NCBI GenBank assembly: GCA_028023455.1
Contig: JAQFVV010000073.1
Span: 977,001 to 1,041,000, forward strand
Source: Epiperipatus broadwayi
Taxonomy: Eukaryota > Onychophora > Udeonychophora > Euonychophora > Peripatidae
Length of the DNA: 64,000 nt
Direction of reading: 5' to 3'
The position numbers and the translations under genes were made by a program. The number at the start of each line of letters is the position of its first letter. The stretch's first letter is position 1. Below, in pieces: positions 1-15,571 of the stretch. The notes under the pieces were generated by a model that was not told the DNA's origin, ran no database searches, and worked only from the letters and a program-made list of their open reading frames with translations.

Positions 1-799
1 AGAGGTTAAAGTTAAAAATTTATTTATTTATTTGCAAAATATTTTTTTTTAAAAAAAGCTAACAATAAAAGTTTTCAAGATTTATTTTTAAATTACTATT
101 CCCTAATTGAATAATATTTTAAAATGAGATATCTTTTTCCAAACTTTACAAATATGAAATGGCAATAAATCATTGAAAACCTAATAAAAGGTTAAAGGAC
201 GAAGTAAATTTAAGTTTTTTTTATATTATACAGTTTCTACATAATAATAAATAATATTAATTAACGAAAAAAATTAATACCTTTGCAATGAAGATTGATG
301 TTAAACAAAGATATGTACTAGATTCAATTTTATTTTCCAAAATTTAATTACCTGCTTTTCCAAGAGATATTTTCCATTTTATGATGTACATATCACGAAA
401 TGATCATAGATTTGATGATAGATTTTTAAATTTTGAACAGCTGAAATAAGAACTTTGATCTGTTTTCTTCTAGATTTCTAGTATTGTTAATTACGCTATT
501 ATTATCAATAAACAGAATGATATAACATTTTAAATGCAACCTAAAAAAAACTTAATGCTAAAAATCTGTGTTTTTCCCAGCAGTAATGGAAGAAAAATCT
601 TTAGCAACTTTTAAATTGGATGTCATTAACTTAGAAATGTCATTTGATTTAAATGTATTGATAACTTTTAATATAGAAAGAACTTATATGTTGTATTGTA
701 ACATAGTCTCCAATATGCATCTGAAATTAAGATATTTCCATTAGTAGGTTTTAGATAGAAGTGAGGCATAAAGATCCTGTCATTGTAACATAAAAGCTC
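1..799. other. AT-rich sequence, nothing recognised
   Basis: I see no open reading frame of note, no RNA gene and no clear repeat here. The sequence is AT-rich with homopolymer runs and abuts the 3' tail of the RTE remnant that follows. Confidence 0.5.
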
Positions 800-1975
800 T
801 ATCACCATCATCATCAACCATTATCATTCCACTGCAGGATGAAGGTCTCTCCAAGTTCAATCCAACTTTTCCTATCTTTAGCTTCTCTTCTCCACATCAC
901 CCTGCACACTTTCTTATTTCATCCACCCATCTCACATGTGGTCTCTTTCTGGGTCTTTTACAATCTCTTGGAATCCAGTTTAAAATTTCAATTGTCCATC
1001 TGTTATCAGCTCTTCTAACAATATGTCCAGCCCAACTCCACTTCAGTCTTTTAATTTTTTCAATGAGGTCAGTAACACCTGTTTGTTCTCTTACCCATAC
1101 ATTGCGTTTTCGATCTCTTCTTGTTACTCCCAACATGCATCTCTCCATACTTCTTAGAGTGATCTAAAGTCTCTGTATTGCTCTTCTATTAAGTGTTCAA
1201 GTCTCAGATCCATAAGTAACAACTGGCAAAACACATTTATTAAAAATCTTTCTTTTCAAACACATAGGCATATTTCCTTTTAGTATCAAGTTATTTCTAC
1301 CAAAAGCACTCCAACAAGTTTAATTCTATGATTAATTTCATCCATTATATTTCCATCTGTATTAATAATCTGACCAAGGTATTTGTAACTGTTAACTTCT
1401 TCTAACTCATCATAATCAATCTTTATTTTCATATTTTGAGAAAATTTATTAAACATTACTTTAGTCTTTTTAACATTTATCTTTAGTCCTACTTTCCTAC
1501 TTTCATCTGATAACTCCTGCAACATTTTCTGTAGCTCTAAAGTATTATTTGCAAAAACAACTACATCATCTGCAAAATCTAAATGACTTAAATAATCTCC
1601 ATTTACTTTCAATCCTTTAGCTTCCCTTTTTAATCCAAAAAATACTTCTTGCAGCACTGCTGTAAAAAGTTTTGGAGATATGGAGTCACCCTGTCTTACA
1701 CCCTTTTCAATGTTGATTTTCCTACTATCATTATGTAATCTAATTGTTGCTGATGCATTTTTATAAATATTCTTCAAAATATGACAATATCCTGTATCTA
1801 CACCTTGATGATCCAATGCTTTAATCACTGAAGAAATGTTTATAGAATCAAATGTCTTTTCATAGTCTACAAATTCTAAGCATAATGGCAACTCATATTC
1901 ATTTGTCCTTTCTATAATTTCTCTCAATACCTGAATATGATCTACTGTACTAAAACCAAAAGCACTATACAAATT
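800..1975 (-). pseudogene. RTE-clade non-LTR retrotransposon, 5'-truncated reverse transcriptase remnant
   Basis: This is the C-terminal half of an RTE-type endonuclease-reverse transcriptase, read on the minus strand. An open stretch at 1972-1286 (228 codons) shows RT motif A as FVDYEKTFDS, the B box as GVRQGDSISPKLF and the catalytic FADD within LDFADDVVVF, followed by the YLGQ block. A second stretch at 1148-897 carries the family's C-terminal segment (RDRKRNVWVREQTGV, then WSWAGHIVRR). The two are separated by a TGA at 1199-1197, where relatives have the Trp of a GSETW-like motif, and by further stops. The 3' end is a short ATGATGATGG-like tail at 819-801, normal for RTE elements with simple-repeat tails. 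The endonuclease domain and the N-terminal RT are missing, so the copy is 5'-truncated at about 1975 and cannot move. Clade assignment is confident from motif style; the exact family is unknown. Confidence 0.9.
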
Positions 1976-2472
1976 TATATATATAGTAATGTAATATTCT
2001 TTACATCTAATGGTACTATCATAAAATCAATCATTATCACTTGATGGATATGACATTATTAAATTTGGTGCAATTAGATCTTTACATTTTCATTAAGAAA
2101 ATAAAGTGTATGATCAGATACAGAATTCCCAATTATTGTAAACATAAGTGTGATTTTTTGGGGAAGTAGAGGTCTTATTTACTTTACTTTAAAATAGAAC
2201 AACTGCAAATGCTTTTATTGAAAAGATGAATAAAAATAGAATGCAGTGTGCTATTGTAATCAACTAAACAACTGCTATCTTTAGTAAGAAGTTTGCTAAA
2301 ATGCAGGATTTCAGCATATTAGATACACATTAAAAACCTGAATGTATGATATATGTGATTGTATTTAATGGTTTATAAACTGGTTTGAATAATCGTTGCA
2401 AATAATATATTCAATTTCTTGTCCTTTTTAATTTTTTTTGTAGAGTTCTAATATAAACATCATTTTAAAATG
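1976..2472. other. AT-rich sequence, nothing recognised
   Basis: Unannotated AT-rich sequence between the RTE remnant and the F1 palindrome. I see no coding signal. Confidence 0.45.
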
Positions 2473-2663
2473 ATTTTTCATACCTGCACTTTTATATGTA
2501 ATATATATGGAGTTTGAACTCAGACTTTCACATGACCTAACCATCCATGCTATCTCATACCACTGATATCCTTGATCAAACACATGTCCAAAAGATAAAT
2601 AATCACCAATATATGTATTTCATGCTAAACCAGCACTCATCAGTTGGTCCAGATCATCATCTC

Positions 2664-2743
<80 letters not shown>

Positions 2744-4125
2744 CAAAGCTCAGCTTATGTTAAGATAGCCAATCTTCATACATTAATGGACAGGCTTCAA
2801 ACCACTCCACCCCACAACTCTTCAGCCATCTATTTCATTGAAAAATCTGATGATGAAATACTCAAAGCCCACCCACCTTAGTATCAACTTTCTAATCCTA
2901 CTCATGTTGATCACAAATCACTCTGACCCCTCATATACAGGACATAATCCATTTACATACATATACAAGGGATGGGCAGACCTTATAGCATTTTATTTTG
3001 GAAATATTATTTTTTTCTACAGTACAAGCTTTTTCATACCTGCACTTATATATGCAATATATAGGGGTTTGAACTTAGACTTTCACATGACCCTCAGCCA
3101 TCCATGCTATTTCATACTGCTGATACACTTGATCACACACATGTTGAAAAATAAATAATCACCAATATATGTATTTCATGCTAAACCGGCACTCGTTAGT
3201 TGGTCCAGATTATCATCTCCACACATATATACAATCAAAGCCCAGCTTATATTTAGATAGCCAATCTTTATACTTTAATGAAAAGGCTTCAAACCACTCC
3301 ACCCCACAACTCTTCAGCCATCCATTTCATTGTAAATCTGGTGGACTTTGAGCATTCCCTCATCAGATTTTCAATTAAATGAATGGCTGAAGAGTTGTGG
3401 AGTGTTGAATTCTCTCCATTAAAGTTTGAAGATTAATTATCTTAATGTAATCTGAGTTTTGATGGTATATATGTGTGGAGATGATAATTCTGGACCAACT
3501 GACAAGTGCTGGTTTAGCATAAAATATTTATACTGGTGATTATTTATCTGTTCAACATGTGTGTGATCAAGTGTATCAGCATTATTATATAGCATGGATA
3601 GTTGAAGGTCATGTGAAAGTTTCAGTTCAATCCTCCTATATGTTACATATATAAGTAGTGCAATTATGATAAACCCTGTACTGTATAAAAAAATTCATAT
3701 TTCAAAATAAATGCTATAAGGTCTGCAAATCCCTTGTATATATATGTAAATGGATTATGTCCTGTACATGAGGGGTCAACATGGGTAGGATGAAAAGGTT
3801 GGCACTAAGGTGGGTGGGGTTTGAGCATTCTATCATCAAATTTTCAATGAAATGGATGGCTGAAAAGCTATCGGGTGGATTGGTTTGAAGCTTGTCCATT
3901 AAAGTATAAAGATTGGCTATCTTAATATAAGATGAGCTTTGATTATGTGTGGATATGATAATCTGGACTAACTGGTGAGTGCTGGTTTAGCACAAAATAC
4001 ATATATTGGTGTTACTTATCTTTTCGACTTGTGTGTAATCAAGGGTATCAGCGGTATAAGAAAGCATGGATGGTTGAGGGTCATGTGAAAGTCTGAGTTC
4101 ACACCTCCTATATATTATCATTTTT
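2473..4125. repeat. Large imperfect palindrome built from repeat family F1
   Basis: The left half (about 2484-3345) and right half (about 3364-4125) are reverse complements with moderate divergence; the centre lies near 3354. Each half holds two partial tandem copies of one sequence, here called F1. Landmarks are CTTTCACATGACC (left) with GGTCATGTGAAAG (right), a block around TGCTAAACCAGCACTC, and CACCCCACAACTCTTCAGCC. Short frames inside are shadows of the repeat and have no known domain. The (AT)n at 2667-2740 lies in the outer left copy and replaces a short TA stretch in the other copies, so it expanded later. Shorter F1 copies occur near 23.5 and 24.5 kb. One end carries GTCTGAGTTCAAACTCC, which resembles a pol III B box, but I cannot find a convincing paired A box, so a tRNA-derived SINE origin is only a possibility. 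Confidence 0.8.
2667..2740. repeat. (AT)37 microsatellite
   Basis: Uninterrupted AT dinucleotide repeat of 74 bp inside the first F1 copy. The predicted Ile-Tyr frame across it is an artefact of the repeat. Confidence 0.95.
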
Positions 4126-4984
4126 GTAAAAGTGCATAATATCAACAATCAAAAACTAAAATATAATTCTTAGATTTCAAAATTATTTTGGATCTTTTTT
4201 TTTCTTTTTCTCAGTTATTATGAATGTGTTATCTGAAAGCTAATGATATGTTAAATTTTGAGTTATGCGATTATTTTTTCTTTTAAAAAAAACGGTAATC
4301 TAATCTAAAAACATTTACCAAGAATTAAAAGTAAAAATAATAACATATTTCGTTTTAAAAAGCAATGCTTAGCTATACATAGAAATTTCAAATATTAAAA
4401 TAATTTTGCTAATGTAGAATATTTTCACACACATGTGCACACATATAAAAATATTTAAGAAATTGTGCTAACTGAAGGATGCTGATTCAAAAAGAAATAC
4501 ACATTCCGGGTTATTTAGCTTTTTCTTTTTTTTTTCATGTGATTAAACTATGTATGGTGAAAAATATATTTTATTTAACATTTTACAAACAGAGAAAAGA
4601 AAAAGAAAAGAGTTTGTAATATCGTGTAGTTATGTTAAAAAATTGGTGTATTAATCTTTAATTAAAGTTGGGTAGAGATGATATGATAATCTTTAAACAA
4701 ATAAGTGATTAGTAATAATCATTAAAGTATTTACCTAAAGTTAACATTATCATAAGTGTTTGTGTGCAAAAAATTTGTCCCTTGAAGATTAATAATAATT
4801 TGACATTAATAATTATAGAATAAAATTAATGAAGTTATTTATGTGAAAAGTTGTAGGTGAACCAACCAAAAAAAGTCTGGTTCATGTGAAATCTATCTTG
4901 TAGGTCATTTATTTTTTTAGGTAACTTTATTTATAAAATTAATATATATGTGTGTGTATGTGGTGACATAGGATTTATAAGTAT
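4126..4984. other. AT-rich sequence, nothing recognised
   Basis: Homopolymer-rich AT sequence with no open frame, RNA gene or clear repeat that I can support. Confidence 0.45.
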
Positions 4985-5520
4985 ATATGAAATTAATCAT
5001 AGAATTAAATTTAGTTGGAGTGTTTTCGGTAGAAATAACTTGATACTGAAAGGAAATATGCCTATGTGTTTGAAAAGAAAGTTTTTTAACAAATGTGTTT
5101 TACCAGTTTTTACTTATGGATCTGAGACTTGAACACTTAATAGAAGAGCAGTACAAAGACTCCAGACCACTCAAAGAAGTATGGAGAGATGCATGTTGGG
5201 ATTAACAAGAAAAGATCGAAAACACAATGTATAGGTGTTACTGACCTCATTGAAAAAATTAAAAGATTGAAGTGGAGTTGGGCTGGATATATTGCTAGAA
5301 GAGATGATAATATATGGACAATTGAAATCTTAAACTGGATTCCAAGAGATTTAAAAGACCCAGACAGAGACCATGTGTGAGATGGATTGATGAAATAAGA
5401 AAATATGCAGGGGTGATGTGGCGAAGAGAAGCTAAAGATCAGAGAAGATGGATTAAACTTGGAGAGACCTTCATCCTGCAGTAGATTGATAATGGTTGAT
5501 AATGATGATGATGATATGAT
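4985..5520 (+). pseudogene. Second RTE-clade remnant (3' end only)
   Basis: This is a 5'-truncated copy of the same RTE family as the one at 0.8-2.0 kb, in the opposite orientation. It begins at a segment readable as EINHRIKFSWSVFGRNN, continues through a QCILP-like block (NKCVLPVFTYGSET) and ends with the ATGATGATGATG tail at about 5502-5514. It has the same TGA (5130-5132) in place of the Trp codon as the other copy. A later deletion near 5230 removes the segment encoding WVREQ and shifts the frame. The 3' end is followed almost directly by a long (CT)n run. It is inactive. Confidence 0.85.
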
Positions 5521-5523
5521 AGA

Positions 5524-7845
<2,322 letters not shown>

Positions 7846-8040
7846 AGCTGTTTACACAGAGATAGTGCTCTCATATCCAAGACTCCTCACTGATGAAAGC
7901 CACAAGCTAGAAACTAGTCTAGGGTTATTGGATGAGTAGTCACTAGATAAGGATTTTATGCACAAACTTTCTTGTATCCATTGATTACTCTAGCTTGCAC
8001 TGAGTTATACTACTGTATGGAGAGTTTAGCCTCTGTGAAT
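7846..8040 (+). ncRNA. Degenerate hammerhead-type repeat (family G, copy 1)
   Basis: The stretch holds CTGATGA at 7890-7896, a possible stem II, GAAA at 7910-7913, then CTAGTC, which supplies a GUC cleavage triplet at 7917-7919. This is the order of a type I hammerhead ribozyme with a minimal stem III. Stem I is poor: CTCCTCA upstream faces TAGGGT downstream with a mismatch. Stem II is also imperfect, so self-cleavage is doubtful. About 160 bp after the core is shared with 52.72-52.89 kb (for example CTCTAGCTTGCACTGAGT and TGGAGAGTTT). That shared extent shows a dispersed repeat family rather than a chance motif. The ends show short inverted similarity. Confidence 0.5.
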
Positions 8041-9180
8041 AATAAATATAAATATGATAAACAAATAAAAAATATTTATAATATATGTTTGAATTATGTA
8101 TCATGAAATATATATTTCATCTGAATTAATATTAATAAAATGTGTAGTTATATAGCACAGATATGCCTACTTTATGTCTATTGTGTAATATAAAGAATTC
8201 TTGTAACATAAATATGTTAATGTACACACACACACACAATTAAAATACAAAAAAGCTAATAATTATTATATAATACTTATCAAATAAAATAATAAATATG
8301 TTTATTCACTTACTTCATTTTCAAAATATAATATCAATAAATAGGTTTTAATATAATCGTTCAAGTTCTTCAATATTCTTAACATGTGAATCAAATATAA
8401 TATATGGTTAATGAATAAACATATGATATCCTAAATTAAAATTTAGATGATTTTAAATTTAATTTAAGATTTATTTATTTTTATTTTATATATAAACAAA
8501 TAATTTATCAACATTAAATATAATAACCTATAGTGTCAAGAAAATACAATACAAATAAATATATAAATAAAATACACATTTATATACAACCTGAACACAG
8601 TTCTTCCATATAGGTACTCCAGAAAAAAACACAATAATTCAAATGTTTATTCCATGTTCTTTAAATAATTCAATAATATACACTAATCTGATCAAGATAA
8701 TATATATTTTAAATAGTAGACAAAATAAAGTATGTTGTCAAATTCCAGTATACTCAAACTATTATTTTATTCTCATTTATATAACAAAATACTTGGTATC
8801 ATAATAGCATTATATATAAACAGATGCTGCCTTCCATTTATAATGTATGCAAAACATAAATAAATTGGTTCAAATCCTAGGTGAAAATAATCCATCAACA
8901 TTATAAAATGATACTGATAAATAGATATAATCCTCATATATAGCAGAATATTATCAAATATGATGTTTTATAACTAAAACATTTTGTTTATCCATGGCAA
9001 TCATCTTTCTGCAGAGAAATATTGAAATGAATTTGAATGCTACAAATTTATTTTCTCCTTTTAACCAGTATTCAGAAAACCAGTTCAGTCTCCTAGACAA
9101 ATATATTCCTTTTTACTACATTATGTTTTACTTGCCAAGCAAAAACTTGTAAAATAAAAATAAAATATATAAAAGGATTT
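8041..9180. other. AT-rich sequence, nothing recognised
   Basis: AT-rich spacer with a short (CA)n near 8223. No coding or RNA signal seen. Confidence 0.4.
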
Positions 9181-9214
9181 GGATTTGTTTTGATGAAAGT
9201 CACAATATGATAGA

Positions 9215-10560
9215 AAAAGATTTGAATTTCTTTTGATATGAGTCAATGGTACTGTTCTATTAGAGTGCTGATGCGCTTCATGGTATTGATCTCATCCAAA
9301 TGCATATAAATATGCCATTTTGTAGGCCACAGTCATACCATATAGCCACAACTTTTTTTTCTGTTGTAACTAATGAATTGCTTTGTCTTGTGAAGTTTGT
9401 GCGAGTGCACACATTACTATATTTTAGCAATGTTAACACTTTGGTATTGTACCATTTCAGGGTGGGTGGATTTAAAGTTTATAGAACTATTGCAATATTC
9501 ACTCAAAAATAATTATGGTACAACTTACTTAATGTAGTATTAAAAAGTAATAACTATAAGCCTTTTACCCTGCTTCCAAACCCAACATGTAACCTGTAAA
9601 TAAATAGAAAAGATTATGGGAAACCACAGTTTCACTGTTCTAAAAAAGTCACAGATTGCAAGAACACCTATGAGAATTAAAATGCCTGACTGTAAAATTT
9701 CTCATAGTTATATCCAGGGACAAAAAGAAATTGTAAAAAGAATACATTTCTTAATTGTAAAAAAAACAAAAAAAAACAATCGAGTTGGAAAATTATTAAT
9801 CCTTATTAATAGATGTGCCATTAATGTTAACCACCATACCTTAGTCACATATTATTTCAAAGATAGCTATTGGAATAAATAAAGATTAATTTTCCTTTTC
9901 AAAAATGAGCAAAAAAAAGTCAAATACAGTTCAGTAATTAAAGCATTCTCATTTCTTCCACCATGATGTAGTTAGTTATCTGTCAAACAATGATAGTAGA
10001 ATTTTTAAACTTTGCAGGGGAGGGGGATATTTTCCCCGCACAAAGCTCTAACATACATGGGGAATAGAATATTTGCAATAATGTCTGTTAATTGATAAGT
10101 TTTAATTCTTGCACGTATAAAAAGGGATATCACCCACCCACCCCCTATATTGCAGGACTAAGTTGAAATTTATAGGCACTTGTTAAAGGTTTAAATTTGT
10201 CATCATAAAATTGTTAATAGAATAAATTTGACAATAACTTATTAAGGCAATCAATCAATGAATTACGTTAACCCATATAATAAAATGTCTGAGTGTAAAA
10301 AAATTATCACATTTATATCCAGAGACAAAAAGAAATTGTGAAAAGAATTACAGTAATTTATTAAGGAAAATAAATGAATTATGTTAGCCCATACGATTAT
10401 TCTTATTATTATTATTTCACAAATAACATGGTAGGCCTGGTACTGTTATATTTATGTGCATTTTCATAGAAACAATGACATCAAGTGTTTTCAACATGCT
10501 AATAGAACAGTACCGAGTCAAAATATTAAAGAGGGAATTTGAATTGTTCAGTCCTATTTA
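9215..10560. mobile_element. Unclassified ~1.3 kb element with inverted ends and an internal direct repeat
   Basis: The left end (about 9220-9330) and right end (about 10430-10555) are reverse complements at moderate identity. Both contain GGTACTGTTCTATTAG and, further in, AAATGCATATAAATAT versus its diverged partner, plus a GTAGGCC block. Inside, about 90 bp around ATATCCAGGGACAAAAAGAA (near 9712) recurs around 10316. Two short frames (9300-9512 and 9616-9882) match no family I know and are probably chance. This is best read as a non-autonomous foldback or MITE-like element; no transposase is visible. Confidence 0.5.
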
Positions 10561-13078
10561 TAACCTTGTATAATTGACATCATATTCATCATTTAAATAA
10601 AGGTTACACTCATTCTTTTCTTGAATATTAAATTTAAATTCACCGTACATTTCAAAACAAAATTTATTTTATAGCAATGACAAAAAATAATATTTTATAA
10701 TGATTGTGTATAAAAAATATTTGTACTTTAAAAACACAAATGATAGTCTTTAATTTAACAGAAACTAACACAATTCACAAAATATAAATTTAAAATATTG
10801 AATACTTTTTTCATAGTATTTATGACATACTACTTATGACTGTAGTAAATAAATGAATAAGATTAATTTATTAATTCATGTTATAATAATAATACAGTTC
10901 TGCCTTTAACATTTTGCTGTCACATGAACTATTTCAACAATCTCAGATTAATGCGTTAGCTATTAAAAGCAATTAGAAAATAATAATAAAAAAATTATGC
11001 CTGAACTTAATATTTAATACTAAAATTATACCAATTTTGATTGGTATAATATATATAAAAATATTTATGTATAATATTTTCTTATTTAATCTTATATATT
11101 GAATATTGTTTTTATTAACTAAAGATATAGAGAAAAATATATTTTTATATTTTTAAAAGAAATTTTGTTCAATTCATTCATAAAATTAAATTAGAAATTA
11201 GACAAAGATGTGTTCTAATTTATTATTTATAAAATTTAAGAAATGATGTTTTATACAAAGAAATAATGAAAATATTCAATAATCTAAACTGATAAATAAA
11301 TTATAGTTTCATTGAAAATTAATTTTGATCAAGTGAAAACTTCTTTTTATTTTATTTTATAAAGGTATTGCTTATAAAAACTTAAATAATTGAAATAATT
11401 ATTGATTATAAATTTTCAATAATATAAAATATTATCTTAATTTATTTACAATTGTTTTGTTTACAGTTTTGGCAATAAAAATTGAAGTGGCACAAATATT
11501 TTAATTATCACGTAGAATTAGTAATTTGTAGAAAATATCCAAACAAAAATATACCATACTAAAATAAAAATATACTATACTACATTTATTTTAAAATAAA
11601 TTATGTACATTATCAATATTATGTAAGCTAACAACAATAATTATAATTAATTAATTTAAAAATTGCTATTATTTTCATTAGCTCCCTGTTAAAATCCAGA
11701 TCTTAACATCAAGCTGAAACAGTTTCGACAAAATCTCATAGCTATTTTCTTTCTTAAGAACATTAATCAACCTTTTTCTTTTTCCATCTTTTTTATGATT
11801 ATACTACATGGTATTTATAATTTTTCTACACATATATATATATAGTGTAACATGATAAATATGATGATTCTGGGAAAATGATCAATACAATCTGAACAAA
11901 ACATAGCCCAATCATTGGTCACCATTTTGTAATGAACTATTGATTATAATATGGGATAATAATGTATAAAAAAAAACACTTTACTCTGTCTCAGAATTGA
12001 GATGTCATTCATAATAGTATAGATCTATCCTAAATTTGGAACATCATTTTATCCCTAAAGTTGATTTGGAATTTTATAGTAATTTCCACTTGTACATGAT
12101 CTTCATCAGCTAGAATTGGGTAGATACTTTGCCAGAATAATAATGGATTTTCTATCTCACTACCCCTTACATTTGTTCAGTCAAGATTTGTCATAAAGAA
12201 ATGCCTTTAAGATTTATATTATTTATCACAGGAAAAAACATGCATGAACAAATAGTAACTCTGTTAGAACCTGTGTAAAATTATCTAGCTCAGTTATTGA
12301 TCATACTAGGCAATAATATTTCCCATACATAATTATTTAGATTGTCCACTACACCATCATAAAATGCTAACAATCTCTATTCAAATCTAATTTATTCAGA
12401 TGATATTTAAAATGAAATAAAGCAAATGAGATCATTGCCTCAGACATCAAAAAATCTATTTCACTATTCCAAAGTAAACTGGAATAAGCAGTGAAAACAT
12501 ATATCATTGCCCTAAACAATGATTTATGCTTAAGGTATATATTTGATAATTGAAGAAAACTAAATTCCAATCAATAAATAAATTCTGACATACTTTACTA
12601 ATCTAATATTATTTATAGTAATGCAGATTTACTTTAATATTTAATGACATTCTATTTAAATCAACTAATTTTTAAATAATTATAATTAAATTTTGAGACC
12701 ATTTTCAAACTCATTAAGCTATTTTTATAGGTATGAAAATGTGAAAGAATAACATTTTTCTTGACATTGTGCAAATAATATTTTTAACTTCTTCAGGGAG
12801 GTGTATATGGGGAATTTAATATTCCCATGGAATGTTATTATACTAAAAAATAAAAAAATAGCTTTATATGTTTAAATCCCTTACTTCAACAGAAAACTCA
12901 AGCAAAAGAGCTATTATAAGTTTAATGACAAAACTGACTGGGCCTCAGGGATTTTCAATTAGTAGTATTTGATAATTTATTGGTAACATTAAAGATTAAA
13001 GGTTATTTTTATTTACATAGATATTATAGCCTTATTTTTATTTTTTTATTATAATAACATTCCATGGAAATATTTAAT
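10561..13078. other. AT-rich sequence, nothing recognised
   Basis: About 2.5 kb without a supported gene. Scattered frames of up to 67 codons have no recognisable composition or motif. Confidence 0.4.
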
Positions 13079-15505
13079 TCACAAAGGGGGGGGGTATAGA
13101 TAGAAATTATATTCAATGTTGCTATATGGCAGTGAAAGTGGTAATTTGGAGATTGGCATCAATGTATAATATTTTGAATGTTGCAAAATCCCATTCAGAG
13201 TTGATGAAAAGGCCAGTGCCTGATGATGATAAGTTTTCCATGGAACATACACAAAAATTGTGTCTGTGAAGATGCATGGCAGAGACAACCTGAGATCCTC
13301 TATAAATTTTTGTTTTTGGTAATAAAATATGTGGTTGTATGATGACAATTCATCTTTGCAGTTGATATAATTTTGTTATAGAATAAGTTCACAGCCATTA
13401 AGTGATTTAAGTATTTTATTTTCACTTTTATGAATTATATAAATGGTTAGAGAAATAGGGTGGATGATGGGGGATGGGCAGAGTGGAGTTAGGGATTTCT
13501 AGTGTAAACTATATGTGAGAATGATTGTTTGATGATCAGGTGTGACTGGAAGTATCTGGTTAGTTGAATATGAAAGAGGAAGATTATGATGTAGTAGAGT
13601 TATGACTGGAATGGTAATTGATCTTGTTGGGTAAGTGGATATGTATGCTGAGGTCGTACTTTCATGGAAATATGGACATTGTCAGATAGTTTAGTAACTG
13701 GTGGTATATAATCAATATCAATAAATTTTTAATTTTTTTAGTTGATGACATTTTATAGATCTTACAGATTTTTTTTGATTTTATTAGAAGTGAGGGGTAG
13801 AGGGAATGATATAGATGGTGGAGCAATTGTTTCCTTGATTTACATTGAGGTTTAGTTTTGATTGATAGGTTGGTTCTTGGCCATGTTTATTTGCAGAAGT
13901 GTTCCAGGGAAAGGTTGGATGATGATGTCAGAAATTGGTATTCTACTTGAATTCCTAGATGTCTCAAGTTGATTAGAGTCTGAGCTGAAGGTTGACTGTG
14001 CATATACAAAGAGATTGTCTGGTGTTTTGGTTGGTTTGGATGTAAGATCCATTGGTCAGTATTCTGGATTTGTGACCAGTGGGGGTTATTGTAAGGTATT
14101 TAGAAGTTAGATTGGCCATTAGTTTTGGGATTGACCATAGATTAATAAGATGTTGTTTTATGGATGGCTGCTTGAAGATCTGTCTGGGAGGTGGCTGGTG
14201 ATGAAAGTAGGGTCACTGTATTTGAGCAGTGGATAGTGGAATGACTCCACTGGACACCAGAATGGCACTGTGAATATATAGGCACAATGTTACTTTTGGG
14301 TCAAGAATTTATGTAGGGATTTTATTTGAGTCAATGTCTAGTTGCAATTGCAATTTTGAATTCATAGCTTTTACTGAATATGGATATGTCTTTGAAAATA
14401 ATTGATTGGAAGGAGGTGACTTTCAATGGAGGTGACTTCCCCAAAGGCTGCATCATTCACTGAAAATTATCTAAAATATGTGTTTTTAAACTCTGGTAAT
14501 GCAGTTGCTGCAGTTTGGATCAACTGTTATTAATGTCAAGTGGTTAATTTTGTTTTAAAATATTCCCTTTGGATGACATGATAAGCTCAATTGCAATGGA
14601 CCTTGGATTTAAATGGTCAGATATGTGACTGATTGTATTCCACAATATGTTCATTGGAATGTTGTTATAGAGAAGTTGCCAGGGAAACTTGTGGAGAAAA
14701 ATATTGGAAATCAGTGATTGAAACAAGAGGGAAAAATTCTTAGATTGAGCCATCCCCTGGAGATGGTACTATTAAATCTATCATTTCTGTTGTGCATGTC
14801 ATAGGGAAGGGGACTTAGGACTCTTGTGGTTCTGCAGAAACATACCATTGCTATTGGAATCATTTTTGCAGTTTGAGATTTGTAAATTGTTCTCAATGAC
14901 ATTTGCATGTGTTTGTTTTCAGTTTAACTTTTGATCTGAGAAGCTGGTAATTGGAGCAATTGGAATATTATCATTTCTGCTGTTAGAAATTTTTACATTG
15001 ATACTTTTTATATTTGACCTTTGTACTGAGAAGTCATTGATTGGAGAAATTGAAATGTCATCATTTTTGCTGTTGGGAATTTGTACTTTGTTACTTTGGT
15101 CAGCAGAGGTGATACATTGTTGCTAAGCAATTTGATAGGTGTTTGCTGGATCATGTGATGGCTTAGCTGCCATGTTGTCCTTGAAATAGCAGTTAAACAA
15201 TTCAGTTTTTATTAAAATATTTAATGAAAAATTCAGTGTTAAATGAAAAAGAAATTATCAGCTGATTGGAAAATAAAAACACTATATGTATGTAAAATTT
15301 TGCCTTATTTGGGTAGTGTTTTGAATATTGCGGAGTTAAAGAAACTGGAGCTGGTTACTTTTGTTTTTTTTTTGCAAGTGAACTTGCTGCTGAACTACTA
15401 CTGTTACTGCTACTGCTTCTGCTGCTGCTGCTACTACTATTACTAAAACTACTACTATTACTACTACTACTACTACTACTACTACTATTATTATTATTGA
15501 TACTG

Positions 15506-15571
<66 letters not shown>

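Noticed and set aside
2752-4110. F1 repeat as an RNA gene with a pol III promoter
   Set aside because: A B-box-like sequence is present but no A box at proper spacing in a defined orientation.
9616-9882. 88-codon frame with a basic product
   Set aside because: Part of it lies in a block repeated near 10.3 kb that is not open, and no family is recognised.
11700-11750. GAAAC with a GA/TC hairpin on the minus strand, hammerhead-like
   Set aside because: The first core box is short by one base, stem III and stem I do not pair, and no second copy was seen.
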